A DNA stretch of 64,000 nt from Theobroma cacao. Taxonomy: Eukaryota; Streptophyta; Magnoliopsida; Malvales; Malvaceae. The position numbers were made by a program, and so were the translations under genes. Below, in pieces: positions 48,601 to 59,673 of the stretch. The stretch spans positions 6,396,627 through 6,460,626 of the forward strand of contig NC_030855.1 of the NCBI RefSeq assembly GCF_000208745.1, read 5' to 3'. Position 1 is the stretch's first letter, and every line of letters starts with the position of its first letter. Below the pieces are notes generated by a model. The model was not told the DNA's origin. It made no database searches and was given only the letters and a program-made list of their open reading frames with translations.

Positions 48601-51600
48601 TTCCCCTTGTTGTGCACTCATTTGACCTGGTGGTGTCATCAATTGGAATACTTTCAATTCGGGGTACACGTGACTCCAGTGTGAAAACTCCTATAGAGGA
48701 TCCAATGACAATTCTTCAGAAAGGATACTCTGTTACAATAGTTTTGGCTGTTCTGACGTTTGCTGGGGTAATATATCATCTATAACTGCAACATAACACT
48801 GTAATTTTTCTGTTTTCGCTGTTCTTTTATCTCTGATCAAGTATTGAAATCTAGCAATTTTTTCTCCTTTTGATTTGGTTGAAAACTCATTATGACTTGT
48901 TCTTTTTGAAATTATTGCAGTCTACACGGTGGCTGCTTTATACTGATCAAGCACCTTCTGCGTGGTTGAACTTTGCATTGTGTGGGTTGGTTGGTATCAT
49001 CACAGCGTATGTTTTTGTCTGGATAACCAAATATTACACTGACTACAAGCATGAGCCTGTGCGCACGTTAGCTCTTTCTAGCTCAACAGGACATGGTACT
49101 AACATTATTGCTGGAGTCAGTTTGGGCCTGGAATCAACAGCTCTTCCTGTTCTTGTGATAAGTATATCTATTATTTCTGCTTTTTGGCTGGGTCACACCT
49201 CGGGACTGGTGGATGAAACAGGAAGTCCGACTGGTGGGTTGTTTGGCACAGCTGTAGCAACAATGGGAATGCTCAGCACTGCTGCCTATATTCTGACCAT
49301 GGATATGTTTGGCCCAATAGCTGATAATGCTGGTGGCATCGTAGAGATGAGTCAGCAGGTACTATGTAGTTGATTCTCTAAATTTCCTTGTTATCAATCT
49401 GTATAATGCACTTTATTTTTTACTTCTTTTTGGATTATTTAAGTTAGGTATTGTTGTCTTGTACAGCCAGAGAGTGTGCGAGAGATCACTGATGTTCTTG
49501 ATGCTGTTGGGAACACCACAAAGGCTACCACCAAAGGTTTTGCCATTGGATCTGCAGCACTTGCTTCTTTTCTTCTGTTTAGTGCATATATGGATGAGGT
49601 TGCATCTTTTGCTCATGAATCTTTTAAACAGGTGTGTGTTACTGTACTTATGCTTTAGTGAGGGCTCTGTTTGGTTACCACTTCTGCCACTTGTGTTTAA
49701 CTTCTGAAAGCAAAAAGGGAGAAGCAATGTTTGAATAAATTATTAAAAGATATTTTGTAAAATTAAACATTAAAAATTTGACTTTCATGGATGACAAAAT
49801 GCATACTTTTTCTTATAGGTGCGATAGTTATGTTTGAATTGGTATTTCTGAGAAAGGCAAAAGAATGTGAAAAACTTGTAGCAAAAGTGGCGACCAATGT
49901 AGCCTAAGGTTAGTTATTCTGCAAACGCTTTCATTCTTTTTCTGACATTCATAATTTTAATCAACTTTCAGGTTGATATTGCCATTCCTGAGGTTTTCAT
50001 TGGTGGATTGTTGGGCTCCATGCTCATATTCTTATTTAGTGCATGGGCCTGTGCTGCAGTTGGCCGAACTGCTCAGGAGGTTGTTAAGGAAGTAAGAAGA
50101 CAATTTATTGAGAGGCCTGGTATCATGGTGGGTTTAAGTTTCTGACTGCCTTTAATGGTGTGCTTTAACCTTCAAATATGGTATTTGAAGTAAGAACAGT
50201 GGAGAGAAATTGTAAAATATTTCTTGTCTAGATAAAGTAATCATGAGAGAAGTGAAAGGAAGAGAGAAAATATGCACTCGATCTCTTTCTTCCATAATCC
50301 ACTTTTGAAATTTTTGTCCTTGTCAAGTCTTTTCTAAAGGAAAAAGATATTGAGTGAGATACAATTTTCTATTATCATTTTTCTTATCATTAAGCTCCAA
50401 CACAAACATAAGAGTAATTGAATTTTGCCTTAAGTCATTTTGCTTCTCTTCTATCATTTCTATCTTTTTGTCTTATATAAATCTAGATAAACTGTTGGTT
50501 GTGCTATTTTCATTTTTCCTGACATGCTGGCCACAGGACTACAAGGAGAAACCAGATTATGGTCGCTGTGTTGCTATTGTGGCATCTGCATCTTTGAGGG
50601 AGATGATAAAACCTGGTGCTTTGGCTATAGTATCACCAATTGTAGTTGGTGGGTCAATTGCTCTGTGCTAATTATCAATTACATTTTCAATTATTGGTTG
50701 GTTTGTTATTTCTCTTATTAGTCCATCTTCCATTTCCCTGTGGTTTTCTTAGTAGGTTTTCCTTTTCCTTTCCTAGTGTTTCTTCTTTGTTCTGTTTGTT
50801 TCATTATTTAGATTTAGCAGTCTGGTCAGTATGCAGTAGTGATAGGGGTAGCAGCAGTGCATTAAAATCCTATTTCCTTGAATTGTTTGTGGTAGTATTG
50901 CTTGTTTGATCTAATGGAAGCTGAATTTTTATCTTAAAACCATCAAGCATTGACATATTTCTTTGTACTACTCTGTAATCCAATTGAGCAAGCATTCTTG
51001 CTGGAATCAAACTTTCTATTAGCCACTGTTGTTTCTAGAACCATGTCAGGAATGTAGGAGATTATCATACCAAAAAAAAAAATCAAGGATATTAGATGAT
51101 TTCTTGAGCCCTAATTGTCTGATCTTGCTTTTTGGTTGACTTGATTTTGTTTTTAGGTTACCTATGCATTCATTATGGTGCTCCTTTAATACTTTTTTAA
51201 AAACAATATTGCTCTCTCAACTTGTGTAATTTCTATGTAACCATTTGCAGGTTTTCTATTCCGTGTTTTGGGACACTATACTGGACATCCTCTACTTGGA
51301 GCAAAAGTTGTAGCTGCTCTGCTGATGTTTGCAACAGTTTCTGGTATTTTAATGGCTCTCTTTCTTAACACAGCTGGTGGTGCGTGGGATAATGCGAAGA
51401 AGTTTATTGAGACAGGAGCTCTTGGTGGCAAAGGTAGTGATTCTCATAAAGCAGCAGTTACTGGAGATACGTAAGTTATTTTTTCCTTTTCCTTTTCTTT
51501 CTTATATCCTTTTACCTTTTCATACTCGTGGGGGTTGCTAGGAGAGAGAAGCAGTAATTCTAGTAGCCTAGTTTTGATCGATAAGTCTAGACTGTTGCCC

Positions 51601-52045
51601 CTGGGCCTTGGCCGAAGCGGTCAAGATGGGGCAAATCTTAGGTTTGATGTCCACCTAAGCAAGAAAAAAATAATGAAAAAGACACTAGTATGAATATTAG
51701 GCAAAGCTGTGGTGTGTAGATCCCAGGAGCCTTGATATAAGTTTTCTCATTCAGCACCAACTTTGGGATATTTGTGTTAAGGGGGCTTTAATCCTTTGTT
51801 TGCAGATTTCTATCCTTGTCTCGACGGAAAGAAAGCTTCTTGACCTACTTTTTTGATGTATTCTTAAAACCATGAACCAATTAATAGAAAAAAAGAAAAG
51901 CATATATCAGAATTGAAATGTGATATATTTGAACTTGGATTGCAGAGTGGGAGACCCATTCAAAGACACAGCTGGACCTTCGCTTCATGTGCTCATAAAA
52001 ATGCTTGCTACGATAACGCTTGTTATGGCGCCAGTGTTTCTGTGA
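42660..52045 (+). CDS. AVP2: Type II (K+-independent) H+-pyrophosphatase, 14 coding exons, 802 aa
   Basis: A membrane proton pump driven by pyrophosphate; Arabidopsis AVP2 acts in the Golgi. Exons: 42,660-42,758; 43,732-43,935; 45,229-45,380; 45,467-45,614; 45,689-45,821; 46,917-47,089; 47,829-47,949; 48,580-48,767; 48,921-49,358; 49,467-49,631; 49,972-50,127; 50,537-50,648; 51,251-51,470; 51,946-52,045. Total 2409 bases, all phases agree. It starts [10 protein letters not shown] and ends VMAPVFL. Active-site motifs are DVGADLVGK with the KxE (276-286), GDNVGD (305-310, then Asp 317) and GGAWDNAKK (739-747). [10 protein letters not shown] (567-576) has Lys 571 and Thr 574, the type II signature; type I has Ala and Gly. 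About 16 membrane segments are expected. All introns are GT-AG except 47,950-48,579 (GC-AG). All catalytic motifs are intact, so the gene looks functional. Confidence 0.97.
47950..48579 (+). other. AVP2: GC-AG intron of the pyrophosphatase gene
   Basis: The exon ends ATTGAAG and the intron starts GCAAGT, the strong consensus for a GC donor. It ends TTTATGCAG before ACCCATCTGG. This is the only junction that keeps the conserved KIEDPSGF-type frame; the nearby GT (in AAGTGC) would break it. Confidence 0.85.
51595..51690 (+). mobile_element. Possible tRNA-derived SINE in the last intron
   Basis: TTGGCCGAAGCGGTCAAG (51,608-51,625) resembles a tRNA A box. GGTTTGATGTCC (51,641-51,652) resembles a B box at suitable spacing. 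An A-rich tail follows (51,661-51,685). Too short and diverged to be sure. Confidence 0.4.
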
Positions 52046-52400
52046 AGAGTTGTGTTTATATCTAATCGCCTGTGTTCACTAGCATACAGCACCTGTTGCC
52101 CTTTTGAGTTCTTAGATATTTTTGCACATATACAGATAGGTATTTTGATGTATATCATGAGTGCCTGATGGATAGCCTCACTAAATCTTTTTCTTTTATT
52201 AATCTAATAAAATAAGAGATGTTAATACACTGCAGGTTTAGAATTGTTAGTCAGTGTACTTGCACCTACCATATTGAGGTTTTAATGCGATGGAAGACTC
52301 AGCCTGTGCTTCTTTTTTATTTGTTTGTATTGGTATTTGTATTATAATGTTTTATGGCACATGTTTATACGTAATAAATGAATGAGTGAAGAATGTTGGA
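52046..52400 (+). other. AVP2: Probable 3' UTR of the pyrophosphatase gene
   Basis: AATAAA occurs at 52,206-52,211 and again at about 52,373, either of which could direct polyadenylation. No other gene seen. Confidence 0.5.
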
Positions 52401-52439
52401 TGGATTATACATAAATGGTAAGAGCAGAATCCATTTTAA

Positions 52440-53154
52440 TTAAGGTTTGAGGGAAAACATTAAACCCACTTTAAAGGATTGGATGAGGTTCAGAATTGTT
52501 CTGATCACAAGGTGTGCCTCCAATCTCTGCACTTTCCCCTAAGTTGGCCAAGGCAACTTCCTTCGAGGATTAAAGATTTTGTGAGGGATGGAACTAGCAA
52601 CCTCATGGACACAAGGTTGGCTCCCAGAAAAGCTAACTTGAACGAGGCCCAGAGTGTATGTCCGGGACATAGCTCTAACTTAAATACATGGCTCTCATAC
52701 CAAGATCATAGTCCACCATTTCATCAAAAATAATATTAAGATATAAGATAATTATCTTTTTTGTAATATACTAATATTGTATGTTAAAAATAATAGGAAC
52801 CATTGCCAGTTTGCCAAGAGAAATTGTATAATTGGAACCACCTCCCCTTTCCTTTCTTTTTCTTTTTATTTATTTTCTTGAAGAGAAAAGTTAATTTTAG
52901 AGCTTTTGGGGGAGTTGGAACAAAGCCTTGGCATATTGAGCCAAGAGAGGATTTTTGGGCTTTAAAGTGAAACAACAGCAAGCCTAAACCCCAAAAGCAA
53001 CCCAATTTGTCCCCTCCTCTAGCTTTCTTTCTGTTTCTAGCTCACCTTATCTTCCAAAAGCACCCAAAACCCCAGAATTTCTAGGGTTTTTCTCCAGTTC
53101 TTCCCAGGCAGGCTGCTTTTCTCTTCTGTATTCTCGTTGAAAGACATCACAAGA
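52440..53154. other. Intergenic region and promoter/leader of the 145-aa gene
   Basis: Bases 52,450-52,720 are GC-richer than their surroundings. On the minus strand they contain TTGGTATGAGAGCCA and AGTTCCATCCCTC, which recall a tRNA-Met-type primer site and a B box, so this may be a SINE or TRIM scrap. From about 52,900 the sequence becomes leader-like (CT-rich 53,010-53,130) before the next ATG. Confidence 0.35.
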
Positions 53155-53592
53155 ATGGAACAACCAGCAACACCAACTGTTGTTCCTGGAAAGGACAAAG
53201 AAAACAACAACAAAGCACAGAAAAAAATCCCAACACCCCAAGAGCTGATATCCCATTACCAAACCCAAGGCCTCGATTCCCAACAAGCTTCCATCAAGGT
53301 CATAGAAGATCTTCAGAATGTGGTGATGAGGGTCGTCTCTTCCAACTCCAAATCCAAGAAAGATAATAAGTTCTTGATTGACACTTCGAGAAAGATTGAC
53401 AGTGTCAACAGCAGGCTTGCAGTTGTTGATATGAAGCTTGACTCGAAGCCTGGATACCTGGAGACTCTTGCCATTGGGATTGCTTCTGGGGCTGCTTTAA
53501 ATGGCATCGGCAGTGTTTTGCCTCATGTTTTTGAGGGTTTTGCTCAGATTTGGTCCTCTGTTAGGACTGCTACTAAGCCATCTTCTCCTTAA
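53155..53592 (+). CDS. Small single-exon protein of unknown function, 145 aa
   Basis: ATG at 53,155 (AAGAATGGA; an alternative non-ATG extension upstream is not needed) to TAA at 53,592. The N-terminal 35 residues are polar and low-complexity (PGKDKENNNKAQKK). A charged middle follows with SHYQTQGLDSQQASIKVIED and a predicted helical region (residues 40-95). Residues 103-135 are hydrophobic and glycine-rich (GYLETLAIGIASGAALNGI), perhaps one membrane or amphipathic segment. Composition and codon use clearly differ from the AT-rich flanks, which supports a real gene. I do not recognise the family. A plain CT-rich leader precedes it and an A run follows at 53,625. Confidence 0.8.
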   Translation: MEQPATPTVVPGKDKENNNKAQKKIPTPQELISHYQTQGLDSQQASIKVIEDLQNVVMRVVSSNSKSKKDNKFLIDTSRKIDSVNSRLAVVDMKLDSKPGYLETLAIGIASGAALNGIGSVLPHVFEGFAQIWSSVRTATKPSSP

Positions 53593-54590
53593 ATCTATAG
53601 TGTCAATTTCCCGGTTAGCCTTTTTTAAAAAAAAAAAAAAAATTGTTTTGGCTAATGTTGGTTTGCGAACTTGGGGACTTCAATGTTACTGAACAAATGT
53701 TAATTTCTTTTGTGGTATTTTCATATCCTCGTTTGTAGAAATGAAATGCAAGTATTTGAAACATCAAAGAAGCAATTACTTGTAAATTGCTGAATTTTGG
53801 GTATACAGTATACTAGTCATGGCAATTAAGACCAAGTATGACACCACCCAAATTATCCTGTTTTAATGGTTATTTTAGGGTCTTTGGTTTTGTTTTCTTT
53901 TTTCTTTTTGGATTATGTCGGCTGTTTCTGGGATTGCACCAAAGTTGAATTTATCTGATTCTCGTAGTGTTTGGGAACTTGAATGTGAAGAAAGGAATTG
54001 GAGTTCAAAGCTAATGTCAAATACAAGAATCCTCGAAAGGCTATGTGTTCCTTCTTTATTGTTTTCATCAAGACTTTTTCCCTTTTTTAGCTGCGTAGGG
54101 AGGAAGAGATGGGATTGTTGGTGAAGAAAATGGTTTATGGAGGAAAGAATTCGATTCCTTGGTGAGTGGAATGGCTGATAGAAGATCGGATTAGATTGCT
54201 TTTGGGTAATTCGGGAATGCTGTAAGCTTTTAGGTTGGAGGCTTATCTATATTGACAAGGAATGTTATAAGTGGATGTATGGTGAGGTCTGCCAATATAG
54301 AGATGTTTTAGTCTATAAGCGGATTCTTTGGAATTTCAACATGTACTCTTCAAACCTTGAATCCGAAGGCAACAATGCTTCTTAAGGATAGACAAATTGG
54401 CAGTACTAATCATTAAAACAATCTTGAATCCAAAAAGTTGAACCAATTTCGATTCAAGTGAAGTTTTAATTTACCATTTTAGTCTATATTTACTACTCAT
54501 GCCTTGATACTGGAAAATGCAAATCATATCACTCAAAATGTGAAGTGACATTTCAACCTTAAGTTCTGAGAAAAAAATCAGTCTTAAAAT
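53593..54590. other. 3' flank of the 145-aa gene, no further gene seen
   Basis: An A17-like run at 53,625-53,642 sits after the stop. The short open frame at 53,915-54,124 lacks any recognisable content. Confidence 0.5.
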
Positions 54591-54599
54591 TATTAAAAA

Positions 54600-55095
54600 C
54601 CAGCCAAAATAAGACTAGGTAGCAAAAAAAGAAATCTTGTATTCAAAATTATGTAATTTATGAAGAGACTAACGAGGTATGTATATATATAAAAGGGAGT
54701 CTAAATGATTTGGGAGAGAATCAAATCAGTACTGTCCTGATTGTAATCTAATCATCGTAATCTAACAGAATTATACTAATTTAATTTATAATTTGTATAA
54801 TTGTTATAATTATGTTAACACCCTTTCTCAAATTCAAGGTGATACGTTAGATGTCAACTTGAGTTTGGAAACCCTTGAAATCGACTAGGAAGATACTCTT
54901 GGTAAAGATTCTCAACAATTTTATTTGAAAATGATACATAAGTTAGATGAAGAGTCTCTTGAGTCACATGATGACATAAAAAATGACAATCTCAATATAC
55001 TAGGTGCACTCATGAAACACATCATTGTGTGCAATTTGGATAGAGCTATGATTATTACAGTGAATGACAATGGCATAAGATTGGGTGATGCTTAG
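54600..55095 (-). mobile_element. Ty1/copia 3' end: RNase H remnant, polypurine tract and LTR
   Basis: On the minus strand the frame from 55,095 to 54,850 shows HCNNHSSIQIAHNDVFHECT, then LRIFTKSIFLVDF, the end of copia RNase H (family CDNxSAIxIAxNPVFHERTKHIE...DIFTK). It is followed by GAGAAAGGGTG and an LTR starting TGTTAACA at 54,820. The LTR carries TTTTATATATATACA (about 54,690) as a TATA region. The far LTR edge was not found. Stops show decay. Confidence 0.75.
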
Positions 55096-55099
55096 ATAC

Positions 55100-56025
55100 A
55101 TAAGTACCAAACACTGCCTTTTAAGAGCAGAATGGATGGGTGGTAGACTTGGTTAAAGTTTAATTCATTTTTCATTAGGGCAAAGGTTCAAGTCACCCTA
55201 TCAACACAAATTTAAATTTTAAATATTTAGAATTTTATCAATAAATTAATGTTTAAAAATTACTCAATATAAAACATAATGGTATATTACTACATTTATT
55301 ATATATATTAACGATACAAATATTATGTAATATAATTTGAAATATAATAAAAAATTGTATAATTGCTAATCAATATAATTTTATGAAAAATATGATAATA
55401 ACTATACTCATATAACTAAAATTACTATAAGCTTACATATAAAACATATTAATATATATTTATGTAGTATATCTCATATACATACATATATANTAAGTTA
55501 AAGAATATAACTTGTAATTTAATATTAATACAATAAGTTTTTTCCTTTTAATAATGCAGGTTTATATCTATACTCTAATATAGCTATCATTCTAATTTGT
55601 ATACATAGATATAATAAATTAATATATTTTAAATATATTAAATTAATAAGTTCAGTATATATTTATCTTCTTAATTTATATATATTAACTAATTAATCCT
55701 AAAACATACATAGAGTATTAGTATTTTTTTAAAATTTCTTATTAGATCTTATCATCTGTTTTTTTAAAATTTAAATATTTATTATTTTCTTTTTATCAAT
55801 TTTTTAATGTTACAGAATCAATTAATTTAAAATTATTAATTTATAATTTATGATTCAGTAAAGTTTAAAACAAGTAAAAAAATTAGCAAAATAAAACATA
55901 ATTAAACTTTTAAATATTATAAACTTTACATATGAATATATTTGAGTTTAATAGTATCAATTTTTTAATAAAGATTAATAAAAATTATAAAAATTTAGAA
56001 ATATTTTAAAGAAAATAAAAAATTA
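55100..56025. other. Very AT-rich non-coding region
   Basis: Nearly pure A/T with TATATA runs and an N at 55,493. No gene or clear repeat unit seen. Confidence 0.6.
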
Positions 56026-56027
56026 TT

Positions 56028-56500
56028 ATTACCAACGGAATTTTCCAACGAAATATTCCGTTGGAAAAATTTCGTTGGGAATAACTTGTTCCAACGGAAT
56101 TTCCATTGGAAACTTCAACCGGGTTTTCAATTTTTTTAATCCTAGAACTTTTTGACGGATTTCCAACGAAAAATTTTCCGTTGGAAATTCCATCGAACAT
56201 GGTGCTTTCTTTTTCTTTTTGCTCCCCAAAAATTTTTCCAATGGAAATTCCGTAAAAAATGCTTCTCTTCTTTTTTTTTCCTTGTCAAAAATTTTTCCAA
56301 CGGAAATTTCGTTAGAAATTTGTTGGAAAAATTTCTGTCTATTGTTTTTTTTATCGTCAAACATATTTCTAACGGAATTTTTCCGTTGGAAATCTGTTGG
56401 AAAAAATTGATCAAAAATTTTTTAAATTTCCGTTGGAATTCTGTTGGAAATTTACAACAAAAATTTTTCCGTCGAAAAAAAGGAAATTTTTTGTAATGTG
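56028..56500. mobile_element. CACTA-type terminus with palindromic subterminal repeats
   Basis: Reading the minus strand from 56,500 the end is CACATTACAAAAAATTTCC, a slightly altered CACTA terminus. About fifteen copies of TTTCCAACGGAA or its complement follow, many paired as palindromes. En/Spm elements bind their transposase at such subterminal repeats. No matching second end or transposase was seen nearby, so this is a lone terminus or deletion product. ORFs reported across it on both strands are products of the repeat. Confidence 0.6.
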
Positions 56501-58527
56501 TTGTCCAATACTTGATGAAGCTAAAGCAACGCTAAAGTAGTATCTTCATGATATTTACACTTAATACTAGAACAGGCAATTAAAATTTGTTTCTTGCTTC
56601 TTCAAGATATGAGAGAATCACCTAAAAGGAAATAATAACTAGTGGATAAGCAACGATCTGTAGTTGCTGGGAGCTCGAACTACCTATTTGGATGAATATT
56701 TTTTTCCTTTTCTAACCGAAAAGCTTACTTTACGAATCCTTCTTCATGTTCCAAACATGAATACAACAGTTGCACAACGATCTTTTTATTTTTGTCATTA
56801 TGGACTGGTTACCAAAGTCGTCCATATTTAATTTCACATTCCAAAACCCTTTGGCCTTGTTGAGGATAGGGCCTTGTTGATGGTGCCTTAAAAATGCAAA
56901 GAATGAGAGAGGGCGTTTTTGTTTTTTTGACTTACTGAAAAACTGATGTTCTTTGTAGTTAGTAAAATTTTATTATGTCTATTTATTATATAGACAATAT
57001 CTAAATTTTTTGGGGATAAAGAGATACAATATCTTTATATCTTAACTTGTTATCTTTAAAATGATTATAATTTTGATTATGACAAAATGATCCTAATTTG
57101 TTTGAATATTATTTGAATGATTCTTGACGTGTTCTTGAAATGATTTAGCTCTCATACATTTGTTCTTACATAATTACAAGATTGATTTTTGAAGTTATTA
57201 AACGATGTATATATAAGCTTGTATGACTTAGTTGTATGAGTTTGTAATCCCTCTAACATTTATCTTTGAGATGTTGAAGTTGCAATATAGGTTCACAAGT
57301 GATGGAGATTATCTCAAAACTCTCAAAGGTCATCAATCTAAACAACACTAGGGTTGCCTGAAGTCAAGAAGTTTGTTCTCAACTCAACACTTGATCACAA
57401 GAAAGAAGCAAAGACAAAATAGTTGAAGTTAAGTGCCAAAATGTTAAGGAATCTTTAAAAAACAAAGCTCCAATAGGTCCTAGAGCAAGGCAAGTCGATC
57501 TTATGTCAAAACGGGCAAGAATAGACAAGGAAACTTGAAAAATACACAACCATAGTCAACCAAATAAATTCTGTGGTCAACCCTATGGCAAGATTGATGA
57601 AAAATCGTGAAGAAATGAAGTCGTAATGGACCTTGACAAAGTTATAGTGGACCCTCTAAGTGTTGATGTAAAAAATACAAGCTTTATGGAAGTGGATCAA
57701 CTAGAGAACTTCTATTATCGACTATAGATGATCATTAGACACAAAATTCAAAAGGAAAATGGCTAGATTCTTGCTTTAATCACCTTAAATGCCCCTAAGA
57801 CTTTTCAACTATGAAAAAGACCATTTGGAAGCATTCCAAGAAGAATAATGGAAAAGGGCTAAACTCTTGAAAATCATGGTCTTGAAATGAAAACCAAGCA
57901 AAACCAAGCTTATTTGAGCTAAACCTTCTTTGTGTTTACACTTCAGTCTTTAGCAACATATCAACATGTCACTTGGCCATTAGCAATTTTTTCTTCTTTT
58001 GTCTTGAATATTTGCTCAACACGCTTTTGAAACTTCTTTGGTGAAGACTAAGACGGGCTCATTGGCAATTTTTTCTTGTTTGTCTTTTATATTTGCTCAA
58101 CACACTTTTGAAACTTCTTTGGTGAGGACTAGGACCGTTACCTGTATGAGAAAGGCAGCAACTAGGAAGCTGCAGGGAAAAAGTCATGACCCCTCAACTA
58201 CTCCATAACATAAAAGACACTACTTTCAAAACTTACATATTAAGGGATGAAGCTGAACTTTCTTACATATTCAGTCTCTAATCTGCTTTTGGATAGAACA
58301 AGAGCCGTATCAAAATTTTTCGGTAACCTTCTATGGGTTCCAAAATGACTTTCCTGTATCTGATATTTATGGTACTATCTCATTGATCATCGTTTTTCTT
58401 GTTGAAATTTGTTCAATCATAGCTAAGTTGTTCCCTTTTAAGCAGTTGGTTTCTCTTTTCACTCATCAGATTGTGGTTACCATATGAATTTTCTTACTAC
58501 AGAAGGAATTGATTAGTAGTTACAGCC
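56501..58527. other. Intergenic region with an 82-base tandem duplication and the F-box promoter
   Basis: No gene recognised. Bases 57,978-58,059 and 58,060-58,140 are two copies of one unit (AGCAATTTTTTCTTCTTTTG, then TTTGCTCAACACGCTTTTGA) at about 88% identity by eye. Bases 57,240-57,960 look like retroelement LTR or leader but cannot be assigned. The last 300 bases are presumably the promoter and leader of the F-box gene. Confidence 0.5.
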
Positions 58528-59673
58528 ATGGGTTCTAGGAATGCATCAGAATTGAATCTAATCAGCGATGATGATGTCATGATTGACATATTACAAAGGC
58601 TACCGTTGAAGACTTTGATGAGATGCAAGTGTGTCTGCAAATGGTGGAATAACCTCATCTCAGACCCTACTTTCAAGTCCAGTTATTCACGAAGAAACCC
58701 CCAGTACTATGTCTCAGGATTCTTCCTGCAGAAATTCTTGTTTCTTGAGCTGCACTCAAAATTGTTATTCTTTCCATGTGAAGGACATATTGATGCTGCT
58801 CCGGAGCCATCTCTCTCTTTCATTGAGGACGATAAAGGTGTTCGTATACAGCATTCCTGCAATGGGCTTCTCCTATGCAGCAGCTTCCGTTGCCTAGAAA
58901 AAGATCGCCAATTCTACATCTGTAAACCTACTACAAAGCAGTATCTTCGCCTGCCTTATCCGGTATGCAGAATTGTATTCGGCAGTAACATTGCATATGA
59001 TCCTAGCAAGTCACCTCATTACAAGATTGTCTGCATTTGTGATTCCTATTTGTCAGAAAATCATCGCCAGATAAAGATATTCAGTCCATTCACAGGCTCA
59101 TGGAAAGTCTCAGGGAATCCATTCTCTGTTTTAGATGAAGTAATGTTGTTTAACAGAGGAATCTTCTTCAATGGTATGTTACATTGGGTCGGCAGGGGAA
59201 ATCTGGCGCTTCGATTCGACGTGGAAAGAGAAGTTATGCTGACAATGCCGATGCCTCCTATTCAAGAGGGATGGACAGAACGGAGGGTGAGGTATTTTGG
59301 TGAATCAGGAGGCCTTTTATTTCTAATTGAGACCTATGGTCCTCTTACTGCTGGAATTGATGTGAAGGAGATGAAATCCGACTATTCTGGTTGGTTTGTC
59401 AAGTACCATCTCAATCTTGATACGGTAGCATTCCATAGTCCAGGAATAAGAATAAATTACACGTTAGCTATATTACATATTGCTCACCAGCGTGTAGGGG
59501 ATGAAGATGAGTCATTCATGGTGATACATGTTCCAGGTGACTTTGTCAGTTTTAAACTTAAAGATAACACTTTGATGGAGCTCCGGACAAGCAATCAAGT
59601 GAACAAGGCTCTGGGGTTGTGGTATTCATGGGAAGGAGTGTATCCTTATTCGAACACTTACTGTTATCTGTGA
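58528..59673 (+). CDS. F-box protein with F-box-associated domain, 381 aa
   Basis: One intact exon from ATG (AGCCATGGG, good context) to TGA. The F-box lies at residues 12-50 (DDDVMIDILQRLPLKTLMRC, then CKWWNNLISDPTF), the part that binds SKP1 in an SCF ubiquitin ligase. Residues 95-330 match the plant F-box-associated (kelch-like) region: SCNGLLLCSS, FYICKPTTKQYLRLPYP, IAYDPSKSPHYKIVCI, IKIFSPFTGSWKVSG and GMLHWVGRGNLALRFDVE. That region would pick the target protein, which is unknown. Length is normal for the family. It resembles the At5g07610-like group. These genes turn over fast, but no stop or frameshift is seen here. Confidence 0.93.
   Translation: MGSRNASELNLISDDDVMIDILQRLPLKTLMRCKCVCKWWNNLISDPTFKSSYSRRNPQYYVSGFFLQKFLFLELHSKLLFFPCEGHIDAAPEPSLSFIEDDKGVRIQHSCNGLLLCSSFRCLEKDRQFYICKPTTKQYLRLPYPVCRIVFGSNIAYDPSKSPHYKIVCICDSYLSENHRQIKIFSPFTGSWKVSGNPFSVLDEVMLFNRGIFFNGMLHWVGRGNLALRFDVEREVMLTMPMPPIQEGWTERRVRYFGESGGLLFLIETYGPLTAGIDVKEMKSDYSGWFVKYHLNLDTVAFHSPGIRINYTLAILHIAHQRVGDEDESFMVIHVPGDFVSFKLKDNTLMELRTSNQVNKALGLWYSWEGVYPYSNTYCYL

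Noticed and set aside
53137..53154. Six-residue N-terminal extension of the 145-aa protein
   Set aside because: Needs a TTG start; the ATG at 53,155 is ordinary and sufficient.
54160..54360. Possible exon-like sequence after the 145-aa gene
   Set aside because: No continuous frame or splice signals tied to a known protein.
56029..56496. Overlapping ORFs on both strands
   Set aside because: They arise from the repeated palindrome TTTCCAACGGAA, which is open in several frames; the translations are KFRWKFP-like repeats.
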